Part shown: positions 1-10,726 of the stretch, piece after piece
Position numbering within the stretch: position 1 is the first letter of the stretch
How the letters are laid out: each line of letters opens with the position of its first letter
NCBI RefSeq assembly: GCF_024211275.1
Contig: NZ_JAMLDX010000001.1
Span: 434,001 to 498,000 of the forward strand
DNA from: Sphingomonas tagetis
GTDB lineage: Bacteria > Pseudomonadota > Alphaproteobacteria > Sphingomonadales > Sphingomonadaceae
Direction of reading: 5' to 3'
DNA length: 64,000 bases
The notes under the pieces: generated by a model
The model's database searches: none
The model's input: the letters and a program-made list of their open reading frames with translations, nothing else
Told to the model about the DNA's origin: nothing
Made by a program: the position numbers and the translations under genes

Positions 1-1818
<1,818 letters not shown>

Positions 1819-1892
1819 TCAACGAAAGTGAGAGAATCGATCAAGGCAGCCGCACTAGATCGATCGTATCGAACAGGCTCGGAATTAGAGCC

Positions 1893-2141
1893 CTAATGAT
1901 CGCGGATCGAATCGATCAGCTCGTCCTTGTCCATCGTCGAGCGCCCCTCGATGCCGATCGCCTTTGCCTCATCGTACAATTCGTCCTTCGAACGGTTTTC
2001 GAGATGCGTGCTTTCGTGATTGAGCGTGCCAGCCGCCTTGGCATTGGCGATGCGCGCCGCCTTCTCCTTCGATGCGCCGTCCTTGCGCAGATCCTCGTAT
2101 AATTTGTCGTCCTTGATCGTCGGTCCGTGGTCCTTCGCCAT
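1893..2141 (-). CDS. Small Rho_N-domain-like protein
   Basis: An 82-residue, highly charged soluble protein. The start is set at the internal Met of MAKDHGPTIKDD because AAGGAGG lies 5 bases upstream; the longer reading frame has no ribosome site. The C-terminal half (RSKDELYDEAKAIGIEGRS through the DELIDSIRDH end) resembles the Rho_N/SAP-like helical fold that binds nucleic acid. The N-terminal half is like the short stress-associated proteins common in sphingomonads. It lies between the divergent katG and purF. The function is unknown and the Rho_N relation is inferred from pattern only. Confidence 0.8.
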   Translation of the reverse strand: MAKDHGPTIKDDKLYEDLRKDGASKEKAARIANAKAAGTLNHESTHLENRSKDELYDEAKAIGIEGRSTMDKDELIDSIRDH

Positions 2142-2276
2142 GGTCGCCTCCTTCGTCGCGCTACCAACGCAGCGGAAAAGCTCAGGTTCACCCGACTGCA
2201 TGTGACAAACAGGCGACAAAGCCGGAATGGCTGCCTATATGCCCGCGGATCGACACCGATTCCCCGCGAAGGGCCG

Positions 2277-3728
2277 ATGCTGACCACTAATCCATATGAT
2301 GACGACAAGCTGCGCGAAGAGTGCGGCGTCTTCGGCGTTGCCGGTGCCGACGGAGCCGCCGCGCTCGTCGCGCTCGGCCTTCATGCGCTCCAGCACCGCG
2401 GGCAGGAGGCTGCCGGCATTACCAGCTGGGACGGCACTCATTTCCACACGCATCGTGCGATGGGCCATGTCGCGGGCAATTTCGACCGCGACGAGGTCAT
2501 CCGCGCCCTGCCCGGCACCGTCGCCTGCGGCCATGTCCGCTATTCGACCACCGGCGAGACTGCGCTGCGCAACGTCCAGCCGCTCTATGCCGAGCTGGCC
2601 AGTGGCGGCTTCGCCGTGGCTCACAATGGCAACATTTCGAACGCGATCCACCTGCGCCGCGAACTCGTCCAGCGCGGGTCGATCTTCCAGTCGACCTCGG
2701 ACACCGAGACGATCATCCATCTCGTCGCGACCAGCGGCTATCGCGACCTGCTCGACCGCTTCATCGATGCGTTGAAGCAGATCGAGGGCGCCTATTCGCT
2801 GATCTGCATGACGCCCGAGGGCATGATCGCCTGCCGCGACCCGCTCGGCGTTCGCCCGCTGGTGATGGGCAAGCTCGGTGACAGCTTCATCTTCGCCTCG
2901 GAAACGGTCGCGCTCGACGTGGTCGGCGCCGATTTCGTGCGCGCGATCGACCCCGGCGAAATGGTCATCGTCAAGGATGGCGAGCTCCGCTCGCTGCGCC
3001 CGTTCAGCGCGATCGCGCCGCGGCCGTGCATCTTCGAATGGGTCTATTTCTCGCGCCCCGATTCGATCGCCGAGGACCGATCCGTCTATTCGGTGCGCAA
3101 GGCGATCGGCGCTCAGCTCGCGCTCGAATCGGGCGTCGAAGCCGACATCGTCGTCCCGGTCCCCGATTCGGGCGTCCCCGCCGCGATCGGCTATGCGCAG
3201 GAATCGGGCATCCCGTTCGAGCTGGGCATCATCCGCTCGCACTATGTCGGACGTACCTTCATTCAACCGAGCGCGGAGGTCCGCCGCCTGGGCGTCAAGC
3301 TCAAGCACAACGCCAATCGCGACCTCATCCACGGCAAGCGAATCATCCTGGTCGACGATTCGATCGTGCGCGGCACCACCAGCCTCAAGATCGTCGAGAT
3401 GATGCGCGAGGCCGGCGCCGCCGAGGTGCATATGCGCATCGCCAGCCCGCCGACGACGCACAGCTGCTTCTACGGCGTCGACACGCCCGAACGCTCGAAA
3501 CTGCTCGCCGCGAAGCTCAACGTTCAGGGCATGGCCGATTTCATCAAGGCCGACAGCCTCGCCTTCATCAGCATCGACGGTCTCTACCGCGCGCTGGGCG
3601 AGAGCGAGCGCCGCAGCGTGCTGCCCAAATATTGCGATGCCTGCTTCACCGGCGACTATCCGACGCCGCTGACCGACCATAACGAGCAGGCGCTGACTCA
3701 ACTCGCGCTCCTCGACGAACCGGCCTGA
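2277..3728 (+). CDS. purF: Amidophosphoribosyltransferase PurF
   Basis: First committed enzyme of purine synthesis: PRPP plus glutamine gives 5-phosphoribosylamine. It has 483 residues. The N-terminal glutaminase begins after a 15-residue propeptide at Cys16 (CGVFG), the N-terminal nucleophile exposed by self-cleavage; HRGQEAAGI follows. The C-terminal phosphoribosyltransferase domain has the PRPP-binding motif ILVDDSIVRGTT near residue 360. The start is ATG at 2277 with GAAGGG before it; a longer in-frame extension from 2127 overlaps the divergent neighbour's ribosome site and is rejected. The SDR gene follows after 6 bases and may be co-transcribed. Confidence 0.97.
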   Translation: MLTTNPYDDDKLREECGVFGVAGADGAAALVALGLHALQHRGQEAAGITSWDGTHFHTHRAMGHVAGNFDRDEVIRALPGTVACGHVRYSTTGETALRNVQPLYAELASGGFAVAHNGNISNAIHLRRELVQRGSIFQSTSDTETIIHLVATSGYRDLLDRFIDALKQIEGAYSLICMTPEGMIACRDPLGVRPLVMGKLGDSFIFASETVALDVVGADFVRAIDPGEMVIVKDGELRSLRPFSAIAPRPCIFEWVYFSRPDSIAEDRSVYSVRKAIGAQLALESGVEADIVVPVPDSGVPAAIGYAQESGIPFELGIIRSHYVGRTFIQPSAEVRRLGVKLKHNANRDLIHGKRIILVDDSIVRGTTSLKIVEMMREAGAAEVHMRIASPPTTHSCFYGVDTPERSKLLAAKLNVQGMADFIKADSLAFISIDGLYRALGESERRSVLPKYCDACFTGDYPTPLTDHNEQALTQLALLDEPA

Positions 3729-3734
3729 ACGAGC

Positions 3735-4442
3735 ATGACCACTGAAAACCAGGCGCGCGTCGCGCTCGTCACCGGCGCGAGCCGCGGCATCGGCGCGGCC
3801 ACGGCGAAGGCGCTGGCGGCGCAGGGCTATCACGTCGTGCTTACCGCGCGCACCGCTGGCGGGCTGGAGGAAGTCGAGGAAGCGATCTTCGCGGCGGGCG
3901 GCAGCGCCACCATCGCGCCGATGGACCTGACCGAAACCGATTCGATCCCGCGCCTCGCCGCAGCGGTCGCGGAGCGCTGGGGGAAGCTCGACCTGCTCGT
4001 GCTCAACGCCGCCGCACTCGGTACGCTCGCCGCGATCGGCGCCTATGATCCCAAGGAAGTCGCCAAGGTGCTCGCACTCAACGTCAGCGCTCAGGCGGCG
4101 TTGCTCGGCGCGTTCGACCCGCTGCTGCGCAAGTCCGAGGCGGGTCGCGTGATCGGCCTCAGCTCCACCGTCGCGCGCCAGCCGCGCGCCTTCTGGGGTC
4201 TGTACGGCGCGACCAAGGCGGCGTTCGAGAATCTGCTGCTGAGCTATGGCGAGGAAGTGCGCAACCTCACCAAGGTCCGCGTCGCCATCGTCGATCCCGG
4301 CGCCACTCGCACCAAGATGCGCGCCCGTGCCTATCCCGGCGAAGCGCCCGAGAGCGTCAAGCCGCCGGAAGTCGTGGCCGAAGCGATCACGGCGCTGCTC
4401 GCGCGGGACTTCGAAACCGGTGCGTTCGAGAAAGTCAGCTGA
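3735..4442 (+). CDS. Short-chain dehydrogenase/reductase
   Basis: A 235-residue classical SDR oxidoreductase. The NAD(P)-binding glycine motif TGASRGIG is at residues 14-21, the NAA motif near residue 92, and the catalytic YGATK with its upstream Ser (LSST) near residue 155. The Arg after TGAS and in the second strand suggests NADP(H) preference. The gene starts 6 bases after purF, an arrangement that suggests a shared transcript rather than a shared pathway. The substrate cannot be told from sequence. Confidence 0.93.
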   Translation: MTTENQARVALVTGASRGIGAATAKALAAQGYHVVLTARTAGGLEEVEEAIFAAGGSATIAPMDLTETDSIPRLAAAVAERWGKLDLLVLNAAALGTLAAIGAYDPKEVAKVLALNVSAQAALLGAFDPLLRKSEAGRVIGLSSTVARQPRAFWGLYGATKAAFENLLLSYGEEVRNLTKVRVAIVDPGATRTKMRARAYPGEAPESVKPPEVVAEAITALLARDFETGAFEKVS

Positions 4443-4443
4443 G

Positions 4444-4869
4444 TTACCGCTCCAGCGGCTCGTCCATGACGATCACGATGTCCTCGTCCACTGCTGCTTG
4501 CTCGTCGAGTTCGTCGGCCGTGAACTTCTCGCGGTTCATCACGAAGCTGCCGTGATAGCCTGAAAAGCGCCATTCGCCGGTCACTTCGGTCCCGTCGCCG
4601 CTGATCGTCCCGGCATAGGCGACCGAATGCGCCAGCGCGCCGGCCGGGTCATATTGCTTGGTGAATTTGAGCTGCGAGGCCATGCGGCTGCCGTCGACAA
4701 AGGCGCGGCGGACCTCGTCTTGCCCGGTGGTGTCCGGTTCGGTGATCGTCCCGCTGACTTCGCCCACCAGCTCCTCGAGATGGGCGATGAAGCTGTTCTC
4801 CTCGACCTCCGCCGATCCGGCGAAATAGCGGCCATACCAGACGCCGCTGACATCGTGCGGATCGTCCAT
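4444..4869 (-). CDS. Hypothetical protein in EAL-gene operon
   Basis: A 141-residue acidic protein starting MDDPHDVSGVWYGRYFAG. The start is chosen because its ATG overlaps the stop of the upstream gene (ATGA), which implies translational coupling. There is no signal peptide or membrane segment. The body is rich in alternating beta-type sequence (GEVSGTITEP, VAYAGTISGDG, GEWRFSGYHGSF), suggesting a small beta-barrel or lipocalin-like fold. The family was not recognised. It is the last gene of the three-gene leftward set. Confidence 0.75.
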   Translation of the reverse strand: MDDPHDVSGVWYGRYFAGSAEVEENSFIAHLEELVGEVSGTITEPDTTGQDEVRRAFVDGSRMASQLKFTKQYDPAGALAHSVAYAGTISGDGTEVTGEWRFSGYHGSFVMNREKFTADELDEQAAVDEDIVIVMDEPLER

Positions 4870-5324
4870 CAGCTGCTGTGATCCGCGACGATCTTCCAAC
4901 CCTTCGCCTCGCGCCGGAACAGCAGCGAGGTCATGCCCGTCATCGCCGCCCCGCCCGCCGCCGGCGTCAGCGTCCAGCGCGCCACCAGATGCGCGTGCGT
5001 CCGACCGATCAGCTGGAACTCCTCGAACCTGAAACTCAGCGCCGTCCGCTTCGGCCGCTCACCCGGTCCGAACTGGTCGGGATAGTTCTTCACATAGCGC
5101 GCCCGGATCGGCCCCAGCCCGCGCTCGACGCCCTTCGATCCGGTGAAGGTGATCCCCGGATCGTTCGAATAGATCGCCAGGAAGGCGTCGAGATCGCCGC
5201 GGTTCCACCCTTCCGCGCTGTCCTCCATCGCCGCTTCGATCTGGATACGCGAATCCGGCCGCTCTTTCGCTGCGACCGGCAGCGCGGTCAGCAGCATCAG
5301 CAACGGCACCAGCCAGCGCATCAT
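4869..5324 (-). CDS. Secreted SnoaL-like/DUF4440 protein
   Basis: A 151-residue protein with an N-terminal signal peptide (MMRWLVPLLMLLTALPVAA, cleavage after AKE or near it), then an NTF2-like fold: EGWNRGDLDAFLAIYSND is the typical first helix pair of the SnoaL/DUF4440 family, and WKIVADHSS is the typical last strand. It is probably periplasmic. The function is unknown; family members are ligand-binding or enzymatic. Both ends overlap neighbours (ATGA), so it is translated as part of the operon with the EAL protein. Either of two adjacent Met codons could be the start. Confidence 0.85.
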   Translation of the reverse strand: MMRWLVPLLMLLTALPVAAKERPDSRIQIEAAMEDSAEGWNRGDLDAFLAIYSNDPGITFTGSKGVERGLGPIRARYVKNYPDQFGPGERPKRTALSFRFEEFQLIGRTHAHLVARWTLTPAAGGAAMTGMTSLLFRREAKGWKIVADHSS

Positions 5325-7303
5325 CGGCTCTCTCCCACCAGCGCCGCTAACTCGTTCACGGTCAGCGGCTCGGCACACAGGAAGCCCTGATAGAATTGGC
5401 ACCCTTCCTTGGCGAGCAGTTCGAGCTGTTCGGCTGTTTCCACGCCCTCGGCCACCACCGCCAGCCCCAGCGAGCGCGCCATGTCGATCACGCCGCGCAC
5501 CACAACCCGGTCACGCACCGATCCGGCGATGTCCTGAGTCAGCTTGCGGTCGATCTTGAGGTAATCGAGCGGCAGCGCCTTGAGATAGGCGAGGCTCGAA
5601 TAGCCCGTCCCGAAATCGTCGATCGCCACCCGGCAGCCCGCGGTGCGCAACTCCGCCAGCAGCCGCGATGCGTCGCCGATATCGGCGATCAGTCCGCCCT
5701 CGGTAATCTCGACCGTCAGCCGCGAACGGGGAAAGCCGCTGCCATCGACCCAGTCGAGGAAGAGATCGGCGAAATTGCTGCGCGCGACATCGGCCGACGT
5801 CACGTTCACTGCGAGCCGTAACGCACTCATCGCCGCCGGCCAGCGTGCGGCCTGCGCCAGTGCGAGCCGCTGGACATGCTCCGACAGCGCCAGCGCCAGT
5901 CCCGCGCGCTCTGCCGCCGCGAACAGTGTCTCGGCGCCGATCTCCCCCAATCCGCGATGCCGCCAGCGCGCCAGCGCCTCGACGCCGACGATCGCTCCGG
6001 TCGCCACCGCCACTTGCGGCTGGAAGCGCAGCTCGATCTCGCCCGCGTCCATCGCGCGCCGCAGATCGACCGCCAGCCCATCGAGTGATGGACCCGTGCC
6101 CTCGCTCGTTTCGCCCGCCAGCGCTTCGCTCACGCGCTTGAGCAATGCCGCCACGTCCTCGCCCGGTGCCGCCCGTACAGCCGCGACGCGCGCACCCATC
6201 GGCGCGATCTCGTCGCCGATCACGAACGGACGGGCAAGCACTTCGGCGATCCGCGACTCCGCGGCGTCGAGCGCATCGGGGTCGGCATCCTCGCTTGCGA
6301 TCAGGAATTCCGCACCGCCCATCCGCGCGGTGATCGCACGCTTGCCGAGTGTTTCGCGCGCTGTCTCGGCCACGCGCGCCGACGCTGTCCGCAGCACCAT
6401 GTCGCCCGCCGCGCGGCCATAGGCCGTGTTGACCAGATCGAAGCGGTTGAGCACCGCCAGCACCACCGCCGCGGGCCGCCCGTCCGACAGCCGCCGCTGC
6501 AGCCAGCGCCGCGCGCCGGCGGCGTCGCGCACGCCCGCCAGCGCCTCGCGTACGGCCGCCCCGGCATCGACCAGCCCAAGCCGCTCGATCAGCGCATGGA
6601 CGCGGCCGGTCCGCGCATCGACTTGCAGATGCTCGACCACGCGGCCCGCGCCGGCCAGTTCGTGGGCAAAGGCGGTCGCCTGCACTCCCTCGCGCAACCG
6701 TCCCAATGCCGCACGCAGCGCCTGCCGGTCATCGGCCTCGACCCGGCGCAGCATGGCGCGCAGCGACGGCGCCTCGCTCAGGCCGAGCAAGCTCGCCAGC
6801 GCCGGCGTCACCTGCACCGAATCGAGCGCGGGGTCGTAGCGCCAGCCAAGCGCCTCGACCATTTCCGGCACGACGGCGCCCTCACCGCCGACTCGTTCGG
6901 CATGCCGTGCCGCGAAGCGCAGCGCCTGGACGAATTCGGCTTCGCGCATCGGGCTGGCGAGAAATTGGGTTGCGCCCGCGTCATAGAATTCGCCGAGCCG
7001 AGCCGCATCGTTGCGGGACACCAGCACCAGCAGCGCGCAGCCGTTGGCGCCGACCGCGCCCGCCAGCGCACGCACCGCGGCCAGCCCGTCCTCAACCGCG
7101 CCGCGGGCATCGACCACCGCGACCGCCGCGCCGCTGGCGATCAGCCGCCGCTCGACACCGTCAATCCGCCGCGCCGCGACGACCTGCCAGCCCGCGCCCG
7201 CGGCCAGCGCCGCCAGCTCGTCGCGCTGGCGAAAGGAAAGCATGAAGATGGGCCGGTCGCGTCCGGGGTTCGGGGCAGCGGCGGTTGGCGCGCGATCGGT
7301 CAT
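5321..7303 (-). CDS. Degenerate-GGDEF/EAL cyclic-di-GMP phosphodiesterase
   Basis: About 660 residues. The order is an N-terminal receiver-like domain (residues 15-130, no clear phosphoacceptor set), a PAS-like linker, a GGDEF domain near residue 330 whose signature reads GGAEF, and an EAL domain from about residue 400. The EAL signature VEALARW, the DDFGTGYSS loop and EGVETAEQ are intact, so c-di-GMP hydrolysis is likely while cyclase activity is probably lost; such domains often act as GTP-binding regulators. The start is uncertain: ATG at 7303 has AAGGGGG close by, and an in-frame GTG lies at 7315. It is the first gene of the leftward set. Confidence 0.93.
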   Translation of the reverse strand: MTDRAPTAAAPNPGRDRPIFMLSFRQRDELAALAAGAGWQVVAARRIDGVERRLIASGAAVAVVDARGAVEDGLAAVRALAGAVGANGCALLVLVSRNDAARLGEFYDAGATQFLASPMREAEFVQALRFAARHAERVGGEGAVVPEMVEALGWRYDPALDSVQVTPALASLLGLSEAPSLRAMLRRVEADDRQALRAALGRLREGVQATAFAHELAGAGRVVEHLQVDARTGRVHALIERLGLVDAGAAVREALAGVRDAAGARRWLQRRLSDGRPAAVVLAVLNRFDLVNTAYGRAAGDMVLRTASARVAETARETLGKRAITARMGGAEFLIASEDADPDALDAAESRIAEVLARPFVIGDEIAPMGARVAAVRAAPGEDVAALLKRVSEALAGETSEGTGPSLDGLAVDLRRAMDAGEIELRFQPQVAVATGAIVGVEALARWRHRGLGEIGAETLFAAAERAGLALALSEHVQRLALAQAARWPAAMSALRLAVNVTSADVARSNFADLFLDWVDGSGFPRSRLTVEITEGGLIADIGDASRLLAELRTAGCRVAIDDFGTGYSSLAYLKALPLDYLKIDRKLTQDIAGSVRDRVVVRGVIDMARSLGLAVVAEGVETAEQLELLAKEGCQFYQGFLCAEPLTVNELAALVGESR

Positions 7304-7364
7304 TGCCCCCTTCACTAACGCAACGCTTGCTGCGAAGCCATGAACGGCTTAGCTCGGTCTGGCA

Positions 7365-8378
7365 ATGCATGACGCACCCGCCCTGATCGACCGCCATGGC
7401 CGCACGATCCGTTACCTGCGGGTTTCGGTGACCGACCGGTGCGATCTGCGCTGCCGCTATTGCATGGCCGAGAAGATGAGCTTCCTCCCGCGCAGCGAGT
7501 TGCTCGCGCTCGAGGAGATCGCGCTGATCGCCGAGCGTTTCATCGCGCGCGGTGTCACCAAGATTCGGCTGACCGGCGGCGAACCGCTGGTACGGCGCGA
7601 CGCCATGGATCTCGTCCGGCGGCTCGGACGGCATGTGGGCGCCCAGGGAAAAAATGGGGGTCTCAACGAACTCACCCTCACGACCAATGGCACGCGGCTG
7701 ACCGAATATGCCGGCGCGCTGGCGGACGCCGGCGTGCGCCGGATCAACGTCAGCCTCGATAGCCGCGACCCCGAATTGTTTCGTCACATCACGCGACACG
7801 GCGATGTCGCGCAGGTGCTCGAAGGGATCGACGCCGCCCAGGCCGCGGGCCTGACCGTCAAGATCAACATGGTCGCGCTCAAGGGCCTCAACGACGCCGA
7901 AATCGCGCCGATGCTCGAATGGGCCGGTGCGAACGGCATGGACCTGACGCTGATCGAGACCATGCCGCTCGGCTCGATCGATGAGGACCGTGCAGACCGT
8001 TTCGTGCCGCTGACGCAGGTGTTCGACGATCTTTCGTCCCGCTTCACGCTCAGCCGGGACGCGCACCAGAGTGGCGGCCCGGCGCGCTACTGGCGCGTTG
8101 CCGAAACCGGCGGCCGGCTTGGGCTGATCTCGCCGCTCACCGGCAATTTCTGCGACACCTGCAACCGCGTGCGACTGACCACCGAGGGCAAGCTGTTCAC
8201 CTGCCTCGGCCATGAGGATCAGGTCGATCTCAAGGCCGCGATCCGCGCCGGCGGGCTCGACGCGGTCGATGCCGCGATCGACGAGGCGCTGGCGGCGAAG
8301 CCCGCGCGGCATGACTTCAACGTCGAGCGCGGCGCCGCGCCTGCGGTTGGCCGGCACATGAGCGTGACCGGCGGATGA
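7365..8378 (+). CDS. moaA: GTP 3',8-cyclase MoaA
   Basis: A radical SAM enzyme that begins molybdenum cofactor synthesis by converting GTP to 3',8-cyclo-GTP. It has 337 residues. The SAM [4Fe-4S] cluster motif is Cys26-x3-Cys30-x2-Cys33, and the second cluster is Cys263, Cys266 and Cys280. The LTGGEPL motif and the C-terminal Gly-Gly needed for activity are present. It overlaps nadK by ATGA. No Moco riboswitch was recognised in the 61 bases between it and the divergent EAL gene. Confidence 0.97.
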   Translation: MHDAPALIDRHGRTIRYLRVSVTDRCDLRCRYCMAEKMSFLPRSELLALEEIALIAERFIARGVTKIRLTGGEPLVRRDAMDLVRRLGRHVGAQGKNGGLNELTLTTNGTRLTEYAGALADAGVRRINVSLDSRDPELFRHITRHGDVAQVLEGIDAAQAAGLTVKINMVALKGLNDAEIAPMLEWAGANGMDLTLIETMPLGSIDEDRADRFVPLTQVFDDLSSRFTLSRDAHQSGGPARYWRVAETGGRLGLISPLTGNFCDTCNRVRLTTEGKLFTCLGHEDQVDLKAAIRAGGLDAVDAAIDEALAAKPARHDFNVERGAAPAVGRHMSVTGG

Positions 8379-9145
8379 GTTTGCGCCGGGCGCTCGCCGC
8401 ATCGCCGACCAACCCGGCCGAAACCGCTGCGCATGAGTTGCTGGCCGCGCATGACTGGGCGAGCCTCGACGATGCCGAGCTGCTGGTCGCGCTGGGTGGC
8501 GACGGCTTCATGCTGCAGACGTTGCACACGATGCTCGAGCGGCACCGGATATTGCCGGTGTTCGGGATGAATCTGGGCACGATCGGCTTCCTGATGAACG
8601 AGTGGCGCCCGGATGGCCTCGACGAACGGCTCGCCCGCGCCAAGCCGTTCAAGGTCACGCCGCTGGTCATGACCGCCACCACGGTCGAGGGCGAAACCCA
8701 TGTTCTCCCGGCGATCAACGAGGTCTCGCTGCTGCGCGAAACGCGTCAGACCGCCAAGCTCGAGGTGACCGTCAACGACCGCATCGTGCTGCCCGAGCTG
8801 GTGTGCGACGGCATCCTCGTCGCGACGCCGGCAGGCTCGACCGCGTATAATCTTTCCGCGCACGGCCCGATCCTTCCGCTCGGGTCGCAGATGCTGGCGC
8901 TGACCCCGATCAGCCCGTTCCGCCCGCGGCGCTGGCGCGGGGCGATCCTGCCGGAAAAGGCGCGCATCTCGCTCAAGGTGCTCGATCCCGCCAAGCGCCC
9001 GGTCAGCGCCGTCGCCGACCAGCGCGAAGTACGCGACGTCGCGCGCGTCGATGTCCAGATCGACCAGCGCCGCGACCTCACGCTGCTGTTCGACCCCGAA
9101 CATGCGCTCGACGACCGCATCACCATGGAGCAGTTCGTCGGCTGA
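8375..9145 (+). CDS. nadK: NAD kinase
   Basis: A 256-residue NAD kinase (ATP:NAD 2'-phosphotransferase), the source of NADP. The GGDG motif is at residues 41-44, NEVSLLRE is the conserved second motif, and [20 protein letters not shown] is the glycine-rich substrate loop. The length matches the short alphaproteobacterial form. The ATG overlaps the moaA stop (ATGA), so the two genes are co-translated. There is no terminator before the tRNA promoter that follows. Confidence 0.97.
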   Translation: MSLRRALAASPTNPAETAAHELLAAHDWASLDDAELLVALGGDGFMLQTLHTMLERHRILPVFGMNLGTIGFLMNEWRPDGLDERLARAKPFKVTPLVMTATTVEGETHVLPAINEVSLLRETRQTAKLEVTVNDRIVLPELVCDGILVATPAGSTAYNLSAHGPILPLGSQMLALTPISPFRPRRWRGAILPEKARISLKVLDPAKRPVSAVADQREVRDVARVDVQIDQRRDLTLLFDPEHALDDRITMEQFVG

Positions 9146-9165
9146 AAAATCTTGCCGTTGAGCGC

Positions 9166-9194
9166 TTGCAATGCGCCGAACCGCTTCGTATAGG
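9166..9194 (+). promoter_or_regulatory. Sigma70-type promoter of tRNA-Asn
   Basis: TTGCAA (9166-9171) and TATAGG (9189-9194) are separated by exactly 17 bases, placing the start about 17 bases before the tRNA 5' end. It lies in the gap after nadK. Confidence 0.65.
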
Positions 9195-9211
9195 CGCGCC
9201 CTCGCTGCCGT

Positions 9212-9286
9212 TCCCTGATAGCTCAGCGGTAGAGTAGGTGACTGTTAATCACTTGGTCGTTGGTTCGAATCCAACTCAGGGAGCCA
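9212..9286 (+). tRNA. tRNA-Asn (anticodon GTT)
   Basis: A 75-base cloverleaf. The acceptor TCCCTGA pairs with TCAGGGA, with G discriminator and encoded CCA. The D loop contains AGCGGTAGAGTA, the anticodon loop is CTGTTAA with GTT at 9244-9246, and the T arm is GGTTCGAATCC. The gene stays intact because its 3' end is restored by the prophage attachment site. Confidence 0.97.
9273..9286 (+). repeat. attL core of prophage (tRNA 3' end)
   Basis: AACTCAGGGAGCCA, the last 14 bases of the tRNA, is repeated exactly at 54415-54428. A direct repeat of a tRNA 3' end with an integrase beside one copy is the usual mark of site-specific integration. Confidence 0.9.
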
Positions 9287-9293
9287 GCGAGGC

Positions 9294-9382
9294 GGATCAT
9301 CGAGGATCAAGGCGGCTCAAAAGCCCTTGAATTCCTCGGGTGCCGGCGACAAACCCGGATCAGCGCGGATCATCCCGGATCA
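9294..9382 (+). repeat. Phased GGATCA repeats beside attL
   Basis: Five GGATCA hexamers begin at 9294, 9304, 9357, 9367 and 9377, i.e. a pair and a triplet with exact 10-base spacing. One helical turn between copies suggests cooperative protein binding, most likely by the integrase or excisionase. Confidence 0.7.
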
Positions 9383-9400
9383 CCAAAGCGCCCCCGCTGT

Positions 9401-9441
9401 GGGGGCACTTCTGGGGCACCGGCCGCCGAGATTGGGGGCAC
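9401..9441 (+). repeat. GGGGGCAC boxes, left arm sites
   Basis: GGGGGCAC at 9401-9408, GGGGCACC at 9413-9420 and GGGGGCAC at 9434-9441. The same boxes in the same orientation occur inside the right end (54332-54351). The first two are about 11 bases apart. They are read as arm-type integrase sites. Confidence 0.65.
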
Positions 9442-9444
9442 CGC

Positions 9445-10710
9445 TTGCTGACCGACATGCAATGCCGGAACGCGAAGAAGCGCGACAAGGCATACAAGCT
9501 GGCGGACGAGCGCGGGCTCTATCTCTACGTCACCACGACGGGCTTTCGCTCCTGGCGGTTCAAGTACCGGATGCCGCTGGGCGACAAGCTGATCGAGAAG
9601 CGGCTGATCTTCGGCCCCTATCCCGATGTCCCCTTGGAGGGGGCACGCGCGCAGCGCGACGAGGCGCGGCGCATGCTTCGCGAGGGGCTGGATCCGGCGG
9701 TGGAGCGGCAGCGTCGCGCGAAGGCCGCGGCGAAGTCGGCGTCGAACACCTTCGAGCTGATCGCGCGCGACTGGCACAAACTCAGGTCGACGACGCTGGC
9801 GACGCGCTACGCGAAACAGATCCTAGATCGGTTCGAGGCGGATGTCTTCCCGCCGATCGGCAAGCGGCCGATCGGCGAGATCAGTGCCGGCGACGTGCTC
9901 GAGGTGATTCGCGCGATCGAGGCGCGCGGATCGCTCGAGATGGCACACAAGGTGCGGACGCATATTTCGGACGTCTTCGTGCACGCGATCGCGTGCGGCC
10001 TGGCGAAGGACGATCCGGCTCACGTGATCCGCAAGGCGTTACAGCCCACGCAGGACCGCCTTTGGCCAGCGCGGACCAAGCTGAAGGACGCGCGCGAGGT
10101 GCTCGAAGTGACGGAGGCGCGGCCGCGAACCTATTGGGGCACGCGCTTCGCCTCGCGCCTGCTGGCGCTGACGGCTGCCCGGCCGGGGATCGTGCGCCTC
10201 GCGGAGAAGAGCGAGTTCGAGGATCTCGACGGCAAGGCGCCGATCTGGCGTGTGCCGGCCGAGAAAATGAAGCTGACGCGCGAGCGCAAGAACGACGCGA
10301 CGTTCGAATTCGTAATGCCGCTGTCCTACCAGGCCGTGGAGCTGGTGAAGCTCGCGATCGCGACCTCGGCGTCGAAGACGCTGCTGTTCCCGAGCATCCG
10401 GCACCTGCACCGGCCGATCAGCGATTCGACGCTGAGCAAGCTGTATCGGGACGCCGGCTTCACCGGCCTGCACGTGCCGCACGGTTGGCGCGCCAGCTTC
10501 TCGACGATCATGAACGAGCTGGCGGCCGCCGACGAGCGCGAGACCGATCGCGCGATCATCGACATGATGCTGGCGCACGTCCAGGAGGGCGTCGAGGCGG
10601 CATACAACCGCGCCGCCTATCTGCCCCGGCGTCGCGAGATCGCGCAGCGCTGGGCCGACCTGCTTGTCGAGGGAATGCCGCCGCCGGCCGAGCTGCTGTT
10701 GCGACGCTGA
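9445..10710 (+). CDS. Tyrosine integrase, P4/DUF4102 type
   Basis: A site-specific recombinase expected to insert and excise the prophage at tRNA-Asn. Family members begin with a sequence like LLTDMQCRNAKKRDKAYKL, so a TTG start at 9445 (or ATG at 9457) is preferred over the ATG at 9340, which would add about 35 residues over the arm sites. The DUF4102 N-terminal domain is followed by a catalytic domain with Arg in LTAARPG near residue 245, HGWR near 347, LAH near 376 and the Tyr nucleophile in AAYNRAAY near 385. It is the gene nearest attL. Confidence 0.93.
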   Translation: MLTDMQCRNAKKRDKAYKLADERGLYLYVTTTGFRSWRFKYRMPLGDKLIEKRLIFGPYPDVPLEGARAQRDEARRMLREGLDPAVERQRRAKAAAKSASNTFELIARDWHKLRSTTLATRYAKQILDRFEADVFPPIGKRPIGEISAGDVLEVIRAIEARGSLEMAHKVRTHISDVFVHAIACGLAKDDPAHVIRKALQPTQDRLWPARTKLKDAREVLEVTEARPRTYWGTRFASRLLALTAARPGIVRLAEKSEFEDLDGKAPIWRVPAEKMKLTRERKNDATFEFVMPLSYQAVELVKLAIATSASKTLLFPSIRHLHRPISDSTLSKLYRDAGFTGLHVPHGWRASFSTIMNELAAADERETDRAIIDMMLAHVQEGVEAAYNRAAYLPRRREIAQRWADLLVEGMPPPAELLLRR

Positions 10711-10726
10711 TCTTGGGAGGCCGGGC

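Noticed and set aside
2235..3833. 532-codon frame opposite purF
   Set aside because: Shadow of purF; no family resemblance and no ribosome site.
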